Source of the DNA: Sycobia sp. Sy_11
Lineage: Eukaryota > Arthropoda > Insecta > Hymenoptera > Epichrysomallidae
Direction: 5' to 3'
Assembly (NCBI GenBank): GCA_018907035.1
Contig: JACCIC010000287.1
Coordinates: 434,001-498,000, forward strand
Length of the DNA stretch: 64,000 bases
Part shown: piece by piece, positions 12,901 to 24,029 of the stretch
How positions within the stretch are numbered: the first letter of the stretch is position 1
Layout: each line of letters starts with the position of its first letter
The notes under the pieces: model-generated
What the model was told of the DNA's origin: nothing
What the model saw: the letters and a program-made list of their open reading frames with translations, nothing else
The model's database searches: none
Made by a program: the position numbers and the translations under genes

Positions 12901-12928
12901 TAATAATAATAATAATAATAATAATAAT
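12901..12928. repeat. (TAA)n tract at 3' flank of R1-clade element
   Basis: About nine TAA units follow the A-run directly and run up to the start of the inverted-repeat element. See also 7499-7540. Confidence 0.9.
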
Positions 12929-13535
12929 TGAATTGTACTTTTGTCGACTGCCCATATACAAATGAATAAATATTTTTTTATTGGTCTTACATTCCAATCA
13001 ATTCAATCGAAAAATAAAATAAAAATAAAAATAAAAAATAAAAATAAAAATAAAAATAAATAAAAAAAAATAAAATAAAAATTAAAAATAAAAATTAAAT
13101 TAAAAATTAAATTAAAATTATAATGACAGTCAGACTGTCCTTGTTTACATTCACCCCCGTAGACTAATCTGTAAATAAAATATTAGCTGAAAAAATTCTT
13201 TGTTAGTAAAGGGACTGATGAGGAGCCGTAGCGAGCTCGAAACGTTGGACAAGTCTTCAATTAGGTAAGGGTGTTGGGGACAGTCAGACTGCACTTTACT
13301 AACAAAGAAGTTTTTCAGCTAATATTGTATTTACAGATTAGCCTCCGGAGGTGAATGCAAACAAGGACAGTCTGACTGTCATTATAATGTTAATTTAATT
13401 TTTAATTTAATTTTTATTTTTAATTTTTATTTTATTTTTTTTTATTTATTTTTATTTTTATTTTTTATTTTTATTTTTATATTATTTTTAGATTGAATTG
13501 ATTGGACTGCAAGATCAATAAAAAAATATTTATTA

Positions 13536-13540
<5 letters not shown>
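12928..13540. mobile_element. Long inverted-repeat element with hammerhead-like core (Penelope-like ends)
   Basis: Two arms of about 245 bp (12965-13211 and 13293-13534) are near-complementary from the outer ATTGGTCTTAC-type block, through A/T low-complexity sequence, to the inner TTTGTTAGTAAAG. Each arm contains the palindrome GACAGTCAGACTGTC followed by CCTTGTTTAC. Between the arms is a core of about 80 bp (13212-13292) with the hammerhead-type boxes CTGATGA and GAAAC. No protein is encoded. The same modules recur at 27284-27892, 43045-43105, 49452-49650 and 53588-53738. One of these lies just downstream of a GIY-YIG fragment, which is why Penelope-like terminal repeats are proposed. A foldback MITE is the alternative. 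Confidence 0.65.
13215..13243 (+). ncRNA. Candidate hammerhead-ribozyme-like core
   Basis: CTGATGA (13215-13221) and GAAAC (13239-13243) flank a possible stem II of GAGC/GCTC, with one extra G. The 33 nt at 13215-13247 are identical at 27596-27628, although neighbouring sequence has diverged. Hammerhead motifs are known in the terminal repeats of Penelope-like elements. A convincing stem III and cleavage triplet were not found, so self-cleavage is unproven. Confidence 0.35.

Positions 13541-13572
<32 letters not shown>
13541..13572. repeat. (TAA)n tract
   Basis: About ten TAA units at the right edge of the inverted-repeat element. The element is therefore also bracketed by TAA tracts. Confidence 0.85.
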
Positions 13573-13576
<4 letters not shown>

Positions 13577-13606
13577 CAACCATAATTTTTTATGGGTGAG
13601 TAAAAG

Positions 13607-14390
13607 TTAAGGCGACAGTAGAAAATGTTGACGGTCTACAGCTTTCGCAGCTAGCGCTAAAGCCTTAAGTCCAGAGTATGCCGGATTCAAATTTATGAAA
13701 ACACTGTCTATTCTATGGCTTGGGTGCAGTCCAGAAAGCTTTCTTAAGGACATTATAATTTTATTTATAATTTTTTTTCTCTTTTGCTTGAAGGTCAATG
13801 GGGATAACGCATGTAATAAACAGGACCGTCGACTCCGAGACTCCTCTTCGCGGCACTGCAGTCATTCTCTTTTTATACTTTTGGATAATGGTTCCATACA
13901 TACCTCCAGTCCATATAACATAATAGATTCAGCTACTCTAATAAGCAGACGCTTGCAGAGTGCGTGGCCACTAATGTTACACACGACTCTGCTAAGTTTC
14001 ACCCTCACTCGTACAGCCCTATCCATCGCTTTTTATTTGATCCCAGAAAATTCACTTGGAATCAAGCGTCACCCATAGATATATCGCTTTAGTACAAATC
14101 ATTGCGTCTCCAACTTGCATAAAGCGCACCGTTGGAATGCGCTTCCTAGTCAGGAGAACACAGTATTAGTCTTCGCCGCCGCCAATTTTAGCTCATTGTC
14201 GTCCATCCATTTCTCACTGAGTCGTATCTATGCAAAATCATAATCTCTAGCGATAATGAAAACTGCTACATCATCTGCATAACTAGGAAAGTGTTTTCCG
14301 GTATCTGGGCTCATAGAATTCAGTAGTATGAAATATTCCAAATGTTGGCTACAAGTAGAGACTCTTGAACCATCCCAGCACTAAACTTCT
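13607..14390 (-). pseudogene. Non-LTR reverse transcriptase fragment, minus strand
   Basis: Read from about 14390 down to 13607, the minus strand shows a YADDVAVFI active-site block at about 14280-14250. A stretch in the position of the RT thumb and connection region follows, and then a C-terminal piece (13607-13798). The order and spacing match the palm-to-thumb part of a non-LTR RT different from the R1-clade copies beside it. Several stops and frameshifts are present, and no endonuclease or fingers remain. The nearest relatives could be the RNase-H-bearing elements at 17.3 and 24.0 kb, but this was not resolved. Confidence 0.6.
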
Positions 14391-15176
14391 TCCTCCTCCG
14401 GCTAAATGAAAAAAATAATATTGTGGGGCCTTGAGTTCAGCTACGAAGGATCGAGCGCGGTCAGTCATGAAATAAGCACTTCTAAAAGTGACGAATATGT
14501 GACCGTGGACAAGAATTTCGAACGAAAATAGCGGTATTTGCCCGTTTTTACACCTAATTATCATTCATACATCTACATACCTGCAAGTCTATCGTGCTCT
14601 GACTGGACAGTATTTCGGGAACCCTATAAATAAGTACTTCCCAAGCATGGTGGAGATAGAGACCCTATAAGCTGATAACTTCCAGGAGGCTCATGAATGA
14701 ATGAGACGCCATATAAATGGATATCTCACAAGTATGATTGTGATCAGTTTGAGTGACGGTTCGATAATGGGGATGAAGTGATCATAGTTGATTGGTGGGG
14801 TTAGCTATGAGGGAATCACTCCATACTTACGTGCGCTCTCTTCCTGGAGGATACAGTTGTAAAACCGTATGGGTAGGGGGCCAGAACCCAATCTAGCCAA
14901 CATGGAAGGCTACCCCACACAGTGATAGGGTGTCGCCAGACTTCGTTATTTAATTTTTCCCTGGCGGCGTCAAATCCTGCTTCTTGTAGTAGTACGGTAT
15001 AGTGTACGCATGAGAGCCAGCTGCGAGTCGTGAGGGAAGGGGAGCAGCCGATGTTGCCGGAACATAGGAGGGCATGAGTAATGGGGAGATTCAGGACGTT
15101 GAACCGTCAACTCCAACAAGGAATTCTCCTGACCATCACAAATATAACACACTTGACACAAACTGATTTATTAAAA

Positions 15177-16533
15177 ATGAAAAGTAAAAAGAAAGTTACA
15201 GGCTTTTGCTTGCCGCCTGTGGTCGACTCAGTAGAGTCAATGAAGTTTTCCGGCTTTCCTAGCATGTCAGTACACAACCTGGCTGGTGTGCCAGAATCTG
15301 TGACAGGTAGTAGTGTGAATGTGTGTATAAATGGCAATATAGGAGTGAATGTAAATATATCACCGGCAATTTGTAATACTGCTGAGAGTAAATTGCAAGA
15401 TCAATTTTACATAATAAGCAAAGTCCTGAGTAAAATGATGAAAATTACTGACATACAGAAAAATGTTAGCCAAGTGATAAAGAACAGTCTGACTGAAATT
15501 AAAGAGGCAGTGGAAGTCGGACAGTATGAATTAAAGCGAATGAAAGTGCTCCGACAGACCGAGAAAGGCAAGGGACGGAGTGAATGTGAGAAGGCTATTC
15601 CTCCAAAACGTAATAGAGACCTTCAGACCCTGACTCCGTAGTAGGCAACCGCACAACAGCGGATGGCTCCGTCCGAAGCTTGGGTGACGATGGTCTCAAA
15701 ACATGAAAAGCCGAAAAGGACCAAGTCGGATAAAAAAAACAAAAAGAACATATGATAGAAAAGATCCACATGAGACTCCAAGGCCACGGTTCTGGTCGCT
15801 CTAACTTCGAAACTAGAAGAGAAGCGATCATGTTCAAGCTGGCTGAGAGGAAGATGTACATGGACGCCGTACGGACAATACATCAAAAAGTGAACACTGA
15901 CCAGAGTAGGACAGAAGTAAAAACGATAAGAAAGGCGATGGACGGTCAGGTACTGTTATAACTGACCATTTGGGATATACAGACGCACTTTTGACAGGTT
16001 CTCCAAGACGCTATTCGACAGGCTAAATACGTGAGAGACGTGACCTCCAGGGTGACATTGGAATTCCTGGATCTGGATTGTGTTACGACCGATGAGGATA
16101 TCGTGAACGCGTTAAATCAGGAAACGGGACGGATCGCGGAGCGTTGGCCGCACGTCTTCGACGTTAAGAGTCGAGTAGAGAGAATGGCGGTCTGCGAATT
16201 CGGCCCAAAAGAGGCTACCGATCTCTTAAGGAAAGAATGTATTAAAATCGGATGGGTCGTCTTACGAATAAGAGTGAGGGTGCGAGTGACGCGATGCTAC
16301 TGATACTTGGATTTCGGACATATACGAAAAGATCGTAATGGACTGACAGATAAAACTGCTACTGGTGATGCGGTCTGGAAGGTCATTTCCATAGGTGTTG
16401 TAAGAGTCGCGGGGAGTACTTCCTTGAGACTGGTGATAAGACCCGGGACAAGGAACATTTTCCTGGCTTGTCCTTGCGTGCAGTGTTCAAGGCATCATTG
16501 ACAAAAATGAGGACAAAGACAGCCACCGAATGA
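15177..16533 (+). pseudogene. R1-clade ORF1, second copy, broken
   Basis: The start ATG at 15177 aligns with 8312. The frame is open to a TAG at 15639-15641, then shifts. Later pieces are at 15752-15961, 16031-16303 and 16307-16501. The zinc-knuckle region (16290-16450) is recognisable but has lost Cys residues. The ORF1 stop and ORF2 start again overlap as ATGA (16530-16533), so this arrangement is a feature of the family and not an accident of one copy. Confidence 0.8.
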
Positions 16534-17344
16534 CGATGACGATACTCCAATGCAATATGAATGGGAGTAATGTAGCTGACGCACTACTCCCGTAGATTGC
16601 AGTGGAACTGGATTCTGACAGGCTCATTCTTAGTGAGTAATACAAGGACACACGTTCACAGACTTGGCGTACTAGCAGCTTGAGCAAGTCCGCAGTCTGG
16701 TTTCGCGAGAAGGGCACGTTGAAGATCGTACGCAGCAAGATTGAGGAGGACTGTGTCCGTATAAGGGTTGCTGGTTCTACCTATGTCAGCCTTTACCTGA
16801 GCCCAAACTACAGTGTTTCTGAGTATGCGGCTACCCTCGAGAAAATCGAGGATATGACACAGAAAATCGCTGTCAACGTGATTGTGGCGAACGAATTCAG
16901 CGCGCGATCGATCGAGTGAGGAATGTCACCGACTAACAGACGATTAGTGCTGGAGATGGACGCAAGGCTAGACCTGACAGTACTTAACGAAGGCACGACA
17001 CCGACCTACAGACGACCGAGGTGTGGTAACATACCAGAAGCGACTTTGGCCTTGAACAGATTTCGGACTAAGGTGAAGGCGTGGCGCGTGATCAAGGGCT
17101 ATAGGGCCATTAATCATCAGTACATTGCCTTCGAATAAACAGAAACTTCGAAACAAATTGCAGGGCGAGGTATAAAAACTGCCGGGTGGAATTTCAAGCG
17201 CCTAGACACGGACCAACTCGAAAATCAGCTGCCAAATGCAGAATCTCCTTCACAGGAAGTGTCTCGAGAGCTGCCAAATCGAGAGAGGATGAAGGCGTTA
17301 GCGGCGGCGGCGACTGGTTTTATCCAACGTCTATACGATGCCAC
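16530..17344 (+). pseudogene. R1-clade ORF2, second copy, endonuclease part
   Basis: The ILQCNMNGS-type start is followed by the endonuclease, including a damaged form of the DFNARANEWG motif near 16890-16920 (the first Asp region reads as Glu-Phe-Ser). Stops at about 16593, 16640 and 16918 break it. The nested insertion begins just before the RT domain. The downstream remainder is at 19331-20694. Confidence 0.8.
17333..17344 (+). repeat. Left copy of 12-bp target-site duplication
   Basis: ATACGATGCCAC, repeated exactly at 19319-19330. The two copies bracket the nested retrotransposon. Confidence 0.9.
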
Positions 17345-19125
17345 ACCAGAGGTATGGAAGACATCTCGTATCTTCCCAAACCTGGGAGAGGTAGTTACTC
17401 GTCGGTGAAAGACTTCAGACCAATTTGTCTGACGTCATTCATGCTAAAAACGATGGAGAGGGTAGTAGATTTACATATAAGGTAAACAGTGTTGATTAAT
17501 AGCCCAATTTCAAGTAGGAAACATGCCTACACGACGGGAAAGTCCACTGAGACAGCTCTCCACTCAGTGGTCAAACACATTGAGAAGGTAAAGATCAATG
17601 ACTGGTGTCAAGAGAGATCCCTGGGGATCAATTCAAAGAAGACCGAAGTTGTAGCTTTTACTAGGAAATACAAGAGCAAAATAAAATCTTGCATAAACTT
17701 CCGCGGGCAAGGTATACCGTATATGGAAGGAGTTAAATACCTGGGTGTATACCTAGATAAGAAACTATCGTGGGGACAACACCTACGAATGCAGAGTAAA
17801 AAGATCATCAACATACTGATGCACTGTAGGTCCGCTATCGGCACGGGCTGGAGGCTTGAACCGCAGAAAGTTTTATGGATATATAAAACAATACTGATGC
17901 CGGGGCTGACTTATGCTGCCTTGGTGTGGTGGAAAGTGATCGAGAATAAATCCTCTGCGAGAATCCTGGATCACTTACAGGCAATCTCGCTAAGTGGAGC
18001 ATTTGGATTAAAAAGGAGTACCCCTACTGCTGCTGTCAGGATGATGCTAGGTCTGGACAGCCTGGACTTGGAAATAACAAGAACGGCTGCCAGATCGGCT
18101 TATAGAATGATATTCAGCGGTCAGTGGGATAGTACCGCAACTGGACACGCTACCATTTGCAGGGAAATACTGAGAGGTCCAACTTTTAATCTCCCTCAGG
18201 ATCGTATTAACAAAACTCTCTGCTTCGGGCAACGATATAAGATCAGGATACCGAGCAGAGAGGATTGGAACAATGACCTAAATTTGGGAAGTGATATCTG
18301 CTTCACAGCAGGATGCAGAACAGATGTTAGTACTGGATTCGATATATATGGACGACGCAGTTTAAATTCAGCCTTTAGACTGAATAAATATAACACAGTG
18401 TTTCAGAAATAGCTGCCATTGAAACCTGTGCAAACGGCTTAATACAAAGGGAAATTAAGGGCAGATGCATAAATATAGGCACAAACGGCATAGTAACGTT
18501 GAAGGTCCTCGATCAACCCTGTACTACGTCACTACTGGTCAAAAAAGCTAAAATTGCTCTAGACAATTTGACCAGGGCAAATAAGGTCTATGTTACATGG
18601 ATACCGAGAAAATCGGCCCATAAAGGAAACATGAAAGCAGACATTATGACAAAACAAGGATGCTCGTCGGAATGCCACCGGGTAAGGGATACCCCTATAT
18701 CTTACCAAGAGGGATGCAATGTGATAGAGATAAGCCTTGAGAAAGTAAAACTAACAACGTGGGAAAACTCACGCAAATACAGATGGTCCAAAGACCTTCT
18801 CGGCAGTAAGATGTGCGGATGGGCTCAAGGGATCATCAAACTACATAAACGTGAAGCAAAGCTAATCCTGGAACTTACAACAGGACACAGCAATTTACGG
18901 TGTTATACACACAAGATCAGAGGACACAGTAACCTCTGCAGATGGTGTGGGAAGGAGGAGGAAATTCCGAGGCATTTCTTCTGCACGTGTCCTAACTTAA
19001 CGGAATATCGCGTAAAGTGGCTAGGAGAAGATAGCCTCGACCACGAGAGTTTTTCCAAGGTGGATGTACTCAGTCTTCTGGCATACTGCAGAGAACTGAA
19101 TGTGACGGAAACCGTGGAAGATTAA
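17345..19125 (+). pseudogene. RT-RNase H polyprotein with RT core deleted
   Basis: The sequence starts at an RT motif block (FPKPGRG...FRPICLTSF near 17370-17450). An in-frame stop at 17483-17485 precedes the fingers phrase HAYTTGKSTETALHSVVKHIEK (about 17522-17590). The next residues jump directly to the post-active-site region (DWCQERSLGINSKKTE), so the catalytic palm with its two Asp motifs is missing, an internal deletion of a few hundred bases. The RT thumb and connection follow to 18412. The RNase H domain is damaged: the first catalytic Asp position reads FTAG instead of FTDG, and a frameshift around 18410 hits the Glu motif. The last part (18499-19125) holds WIPRKSAHKGN and a CX2C-type finger near 18935-18990. 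Confidence 0.8.
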
Positions 19126-19318
19126 TCAAGGGGAAAGGAATACAATGGCGATAGCAAAGTGTTTCTGAGTATATATTTGCACCCTGATATGGTTAGTGGG
19201 TTTAGTAGGTTAGAATCCTGCATACCTTGGAACCGGCTCCAGCGGTAGTCTCAGTTGGCGAGAGCCACTAGCCGTCAAACAATGGCGGATGAACTTCCCA
19301 CTATCCAACGAAAAAAAA
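17345..19318 (+). mobile_element. 5'-truncated non-LTR retrotransposon with RNase H, nested in the R1-clade copy
   Basis: The insertion has a 5' end inside the RT, an RNase H domain, a C-terminal zinc-finger region, a 3'UTR and an A9 tail. It is flanked by a perfect 12-bp duplication. These are the hallmarks of target-primed reverse transcription with 5' truncation. RT plus RNase H in one ORF is typical of I-, Loa- and Jockey-related groups; the exact clade is not resolved. Confidence 0.85.
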
Positions 19319-19330
19319 ATACGATGCCAC
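19319..19330 (+). repeat. Right copy of 12-bp target-site duplication
   Basis: Identical to 17333-17344. It follows directly after the A9 tail of the nested element. Confidence 0.9.
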
Positions 19331-20694
19331 CATACCTAAGAAATGCATCATGCGTAATATGCGATAGACATACTGCTGGATGGTGTAGATCGCGGATCTT
19401 AGAAACACCTGTTTGAAGCTGAGATGGGAAGCTCAATGAGTCCGAAGTCGAGGCGAAGCGGGACCCTTATCTACGGAGTACAGTCTCGCCAGGCGGTAAC
19501 TGAGATTTGCGATCAACGATAATAAGAAATGGTATTGAATACGAGTCATTGACGAGGTGGACTCGGACCCCTGGGGAAATGGTTACAAAATTATGGTACG
19601 CGCACTGAGGAGCCGATGCCGCCTGTATTAAGAGACGCGCAAACGATGGATTGAATAGTCCAGGGACTCTTTCCGATCCATCCAGACAGAACGGACGTGA
19701 TGAACGAAACGACAGAAACAGATATCCCTCTCTTCACGCAGGAAGATCTCCATAGGGTCTCGAATGCAATGCAGCCTAACAAGGCTTCAGGTACCGACGG
19801 CACACTAGCAAGGTACTTAGAGTGGTCGTTTTACGCCGCCTGGATATTCTTTTGGACTTGTACAACGGCTACTTGGTGGAGGAAGTTTCTAGCAGACTAT
19901 GGGTGGAAGCTCAATTGACTGACTGACTTTCCTTCTTCGTACAGGCCTCTCTCCTCCAAAGACTTCGACTGCTACAGGTAATTAAAAAACATCTAAGAAC
20001 TATCCAAACAATAACATCGATTTAGGAAAAGATGGTCGTCAATTGGGGCTCTACATGACATGACGAATATCTTTCACTCGGCGAACAGGGGCTGCCATGC
20101 GACCAGACCACTGGTTCTGCTGATGACCGTGGACGTCCAAAATGTCTTCAACTCCGCGTAATGGATAAAGATACTGGGAGCACTGGAGTCTACTTTTAAG
20201 TTTGACTCCTACCTTGTATGTATCATACGAGACTATCTAGGGGATCTAGGACTCACGTTCAAGACATTGGATAGAAAGAAACGGAAGGGCGTGACAGCAG
20301 GGGTGGCGCAGGGTTCCATCCTGGGCCCCGAATTCTGGAACGTTCAGTACGATGGTTTACTAAGACTAGACATTCTCTTGGACATGCGACTTGTTGTCTA
20401 TGATAGTCGCGTAGCCGCGATAGCCGTGTGCGACTATCACTTGATTCAGTTAAAGCTGAATCAGGTCATGAGATGGATGACTAAATGGATAAAAGAACAC
20501 GGGCTACAGCTCACACCGCAACAGATCGAGTAATTGCTGTTGACTCCCAGACGTATAGAGACGGTCGTTTCCATGACGGTAGGGACGGTAAAATTGGAGA
20601 CCAGGAGTGAAGACAAGTATCTTGGAGTCACCTTGGATACGAAGCTGAGCTACTGGCCTCAGCTACGAAACATGACGAATAAGGCAGCAGAAAA
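19331..20694 (+). pseudogene. R1-clade ORF2, second copy, RT part (continuation)
   Basis: This continues the interrupted copy from the point of insertion. The QGS motif is intact near 20310 (frame 20267-20533), but the active-site block near 20395 has decayed from YADD to a VYDSR-like reading. Similarity to the 7.5-kb copy ends at 20694, opposite 11874, so about 1 kb of the 3' end is absent. The end lies only about 40 bp from the splice donor of an ATAD2-like exon. Confidence 0.8.
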
Positions 20695-20738
20695 TATGAA
20701 ATATTAACATTAATAATAGACGTATATAATTTACTTAC

Positions 20739-20920
20739 GAATCATCAGAGTTTATAATTTCTACAGGACAGATAGTATTCAAACTCGACATGATGAAGCT
20801 TAACTTATCTTGAAGCAGTGGCCGTATTTCCGATGATAAGGTTTTTACTGGTGCGATACAAATTCGATGCGAGGCCGGTACGATATTTTGTTGTGCTTTT
20901 ATGAAATCTAGTTTTTCAAC
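20739..20920 (-). CDS. ATAD2-like AAA ATPase, downstream exon
   Basis: An exon of 182 nt read on the minus strand. The intron before it ends AAATTTTAG at 20921. The exon is open in phase 0 and ends in phase 2 before a GTAAGT donor at 20738-20733. Its translation begins VEKLDFIKAQQNIVPASHR and contains PLLQDKLSFI. This is the segment after the AAA domains in ATAD2/Tat-binding-homologue-7 proteins, which bind acetylated chromatin through a bromodomain further on. There are no stops and both splice sites are intact, so this looks like a real host exon. Further 3' exons would lie at lower coordinates and were not found. Confidence 0.8.
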
Positions 20921-23197
20921 CTAAAATTTAGAATATATTATATTCAATTTTCTCAGTTTATTGTTTTATTTTTTGATAACTATTATACAATATACTTATA
21001 TCTATTATATAATTACAAAACTTTAAACTTATAGTTCTGCAATAATTTATCTTCTCTGTTAAATAACTGTGTTCAATTTTTTTTTGTTTGTTCAATATTT
21101 CTACATCACCCTTATTTTGATCTTTTCTCTTTTAGTTAATTAACATGGGATGTATTTACACGTGTACGTGTGTGTATATACATGTATCCTAACATTATTG
21201 ACGGATTATAAATCGGAACCGGCTGAAAAAGAGGATGTTCGAATCCGTACATAAATTGATTAAATTAGTCATTTTAATTTAAAACAAAATATAACATATG
21301 CATTTTCTAATAAAAAAACTATTAATAACACTTGAAAGCAATAAAAAAATAAAACAATAAATATATATTTATTATTTAAAAAATCTTATTTTAACATTGT
21401 AATTTACCTACTCCGAGTTGTTTGAGAGGATAGAAAGTATTTGCAGAAGCGCACTGTGGATCAGATAAAATAATTTTAACAGAATATAGTGTATAGTTTT
21501 TGAAAACATTAAAAAATAACGATTTATTTACGTGAAAAAAATCATTTCTATACATAGAATAGCGCCCGATATTGTGGTGTATTTCTGCAACAAACAATAA
21601 AAAAATATGGAAAAATAAGCTAGATATACTTATAAAACTTCACATTAAAAGTGTACTATTTTCCGCTACTTTAATACTTCGTTATCTTACGAATACTCGG
21701 TGCTATTTTCCACGCGAGGAATCTTTCGAGGAGTGTCTCGTAATAGAGATCAAACTAATAGTTTTATTTCGATAAATGATTTTTAGCAGGATTTTATTGA
21801 GCTGTGGATGGATTTTCTATCTCCTTTTCAAAGGAATTAAAGTATTTTCAAAGAGTACAAAAGAAACCGCGCATGAAACATGAAGAAGATAATTACTACA
21901 CACTGAATTCCAACAGTCACAGATCAGGAATCGATTGATGCAGTTAAAAAGAAAAAGAAAAATCATGAGCACCAAATGAAACCTAACCTACATAATCAGA
22001 GAGTATCAGCTAAAGTTAATAAAGATTAATCCAAACGCTATAAAAATTAGAACATTTGACAAGGTCAATTATGTGAATATTCTACGGCAAATGAAACTGA
22101 TTCTTCATTGGAGACCCTTAGGAAAAAAATTTACAACAATAACCTGTATATGGATTAGAGAATTGATACTAGCATTAGGTAACTCGCATAATGAAACATC
22201 AGAACTTAAAGAAGTGATTCCATTGGCATTATTACAGTCAGCTATAAGGAAGCCATAGGTAATCATTCTGTACATCAGGCTACTTTAGCTAAGGAACGTG
22301 ATGGCTGGAATCATAGAAACAAGGGGCTCAACTTGTGTAAATAACCAAAGTGTAAAATGTTGATGATCATACTGTCGTACATAAGCAACTACGATATTAC
22401 TTGCGTCTGTATAGAATAATAAATAGTTGGTGCTGTTGGTGTCATGAGATAGACTAACGACGAAAATCTTTTAAAGTTAATTTATAAGTATAAGTTATGT
22501 TTTAAATGTAGTATGCCAGGCATGAAAGCAAAGAATATAATGGTAGAGATAAACAATTAAAGAGGCGGTTGAGATAACAAAAATAAATTGCAAATTTATG
22601 CAATAAAATGAAAACTACTGCAAATTGATACAGGCTTTTTAATTAAAATATACTCAAACACTTAAATGATTCCATAATTTTACAATGTAAAACATCGACA
22701 ATATTTATCTCTAAGACAATTAAGCTGAATATCAGATCTACTTTCTTAGAAGTATGCAAGAAATATTATTTGAAAAAAAGAGAATAAAATTATAAACTGA
22801 AAGAAATACGACGTTTTACATCGTAAAATTATTCCAGTTTTATAATAAAACTTAATGCAAATTCTCTAATACATTTTTCTAAAAGTTAATAATTGCTAAA
22901 TATACTGAAAGATGTATTTTTATTATATTGTATAAAAAAAATTTTTTCTACAAAGATAAAATATAATTCTCGCTTTCAATTTAATTTTTCTGTTATGATA
23001 ATCTATATTTAACTGCTAAGTCACGGCCACTAATGAGTGCTAATTTAATCAATATGTATAGAAATAAGAATAAAAATTTATAAAAAAATATCAATCAATT
23101 GAAGATTATTCGTAATGAGAATATTAGAATATTCACCTACAGATAATAATAATCAAAAAAATATATTTAAATATCTAATTTAAAGAACGAATTTTAC
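20921..23197 (-). other. Intron of the ATAD2-like gene
   Basis: The DNA between the two exons is AT-rich, with a GTAAAA donor at 23197 and a TTTTAG acceptor at 20921. An unassigned plus-strand reading around 22013-22330 (ORF 22073-22258) looks like a scrap of some mobile element but could not be identified. Confidence 0.6.
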
Positions 23198-23389
23198 CTT
23201 CAAAGATTTTTCATTAATATGATATTTTCCTTTTGTTGTATATATTTGTGGATAATTTCTTCTAACACAGCACATAACGGCTTCTGTACAAAGAGCTTGT
23301 AAATCACTACCGCAAAATCCTATGGTCTTCGCAGCTAAATATGTAAGAAATTTTTGAGGAGGTTTCTGTTTCCAACTTTTCACGTGCAC
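23198..23389 (-). CDS. ATAD2-like AAA ATPase, AAA C-terminal lid exon
   Basis: An exon of 192 nt (64 codons, phase 0 at both ends) on the minus strand, after a TTACATAG acceptor ending at 23390. The translation includes WKQKPPQKFLTYLAAK, GFCGSDLQALCTEA and VRRNYPQIYTT. This matches the helical lid of the AAA+ domain in ATAD2-family proteins, with the GYCG(S/A)D(L/I)..CAEA signature. AAA proteins use ATP hydrolysis to remodel partners, and ATAD2 acts on chromatin. The reading continues without a stop into the next exon. Upstream exons with the Walker motifs would lie above 23400 but were not found up to the window end; they may lie beyond long TE-filled introns. Confidence 0.85.
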
Positions 23390-23399
23390 CTATGTAATG

Positions 23400-24029
23400 G
23401 TAAAAGACTACTATTTATATGCTAAAAATATGTAATGATAATTTAAATATCTTTATATGGATGTTCTATGTGTATGTTCAATATGTATATTCTCCTATAT
23501 ATAAACTACACTTAATCAGCTTATACAGATTAATTAGACAATTGAAGCAGACAATATCACAGATAAATTACCAATAGTTTTATTGGTCTTACAGTCATTA
23601 TAAAATAATATAATTATAATTATAATTATAATTATACAATAATTAATAATATCACAGATAGTTGTAATGATACCTTATATATTAAAACTCTACTTAACTG
23701 TGTTCAAACAAAAATATTAAAAAAAAGATTTAAAAATATAATAGAGCATATTCAAACATCTACCTATCAATGATATAACATAAACATAAATTTACTCTTT
23801 CCTTCAATCCATAAACACAAAAAAATATTTCATAGATACATACATGTATAAAATTTAAATTATTGACGAGAATACCATAAGAATTTATATACAATAGGAC
23901 AGAATTTAATCAAATTTATGGAAGTATCTGAATTTCATGTGCTGAGTGAGGATAGATTGCAAATGTATATGAAAACGTGATTCTAGTACTTCTAAAACTA
24001 AAGTTAAATTTTGTACTATAAAGAGAAGA
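23400..24029. other. AT-rich non-coding stretch
   Basis: Probably intron of the ATAD2-like gene. A short ATTGGTCTTACAG-type segment near 23580-23600 resembles the outer end of the Penelope-like repeat family, but it is too short to assign firmly. Confidence 0.4.

Larger units (their letters stand above)
14422..17344 (+). mobile_element. R1-clade retrotransposon, second copy, left part
   Basis: This copy starts with the same GTGGGGCCTT terminus as the element at 7541. It follows that copy through the 5'UTR (with a deletion of about 45 bp after 14442), ORF1 and the endonuclease half of ORF2. It is interrupted at 17344 by another retrotransposon and resumes at 19331. It is more diverged than the 7.5-kb copy, with many stops. 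Confidence 0.9.

Noticed and set aside
12322..12997. Minus-strand ORFs of 97-146 codons
   Set aside because: Antisense to the R1-clade ORF2 end and 3'UTR, and crossing the TAA tract; no homology.
13021..13130. Regular AAAAT runs considered as a CRISPR-like or satellite array
   Set aside because: Low-complexity A/T filler inside the inverted-repeat arm; no unique spacers.
22073..22258. 61-codon ORF in the ATAD2-like intron
   Set aside because: No splice-compatible frame or recognised domain; it may be TE debris, but this cannot be supported.
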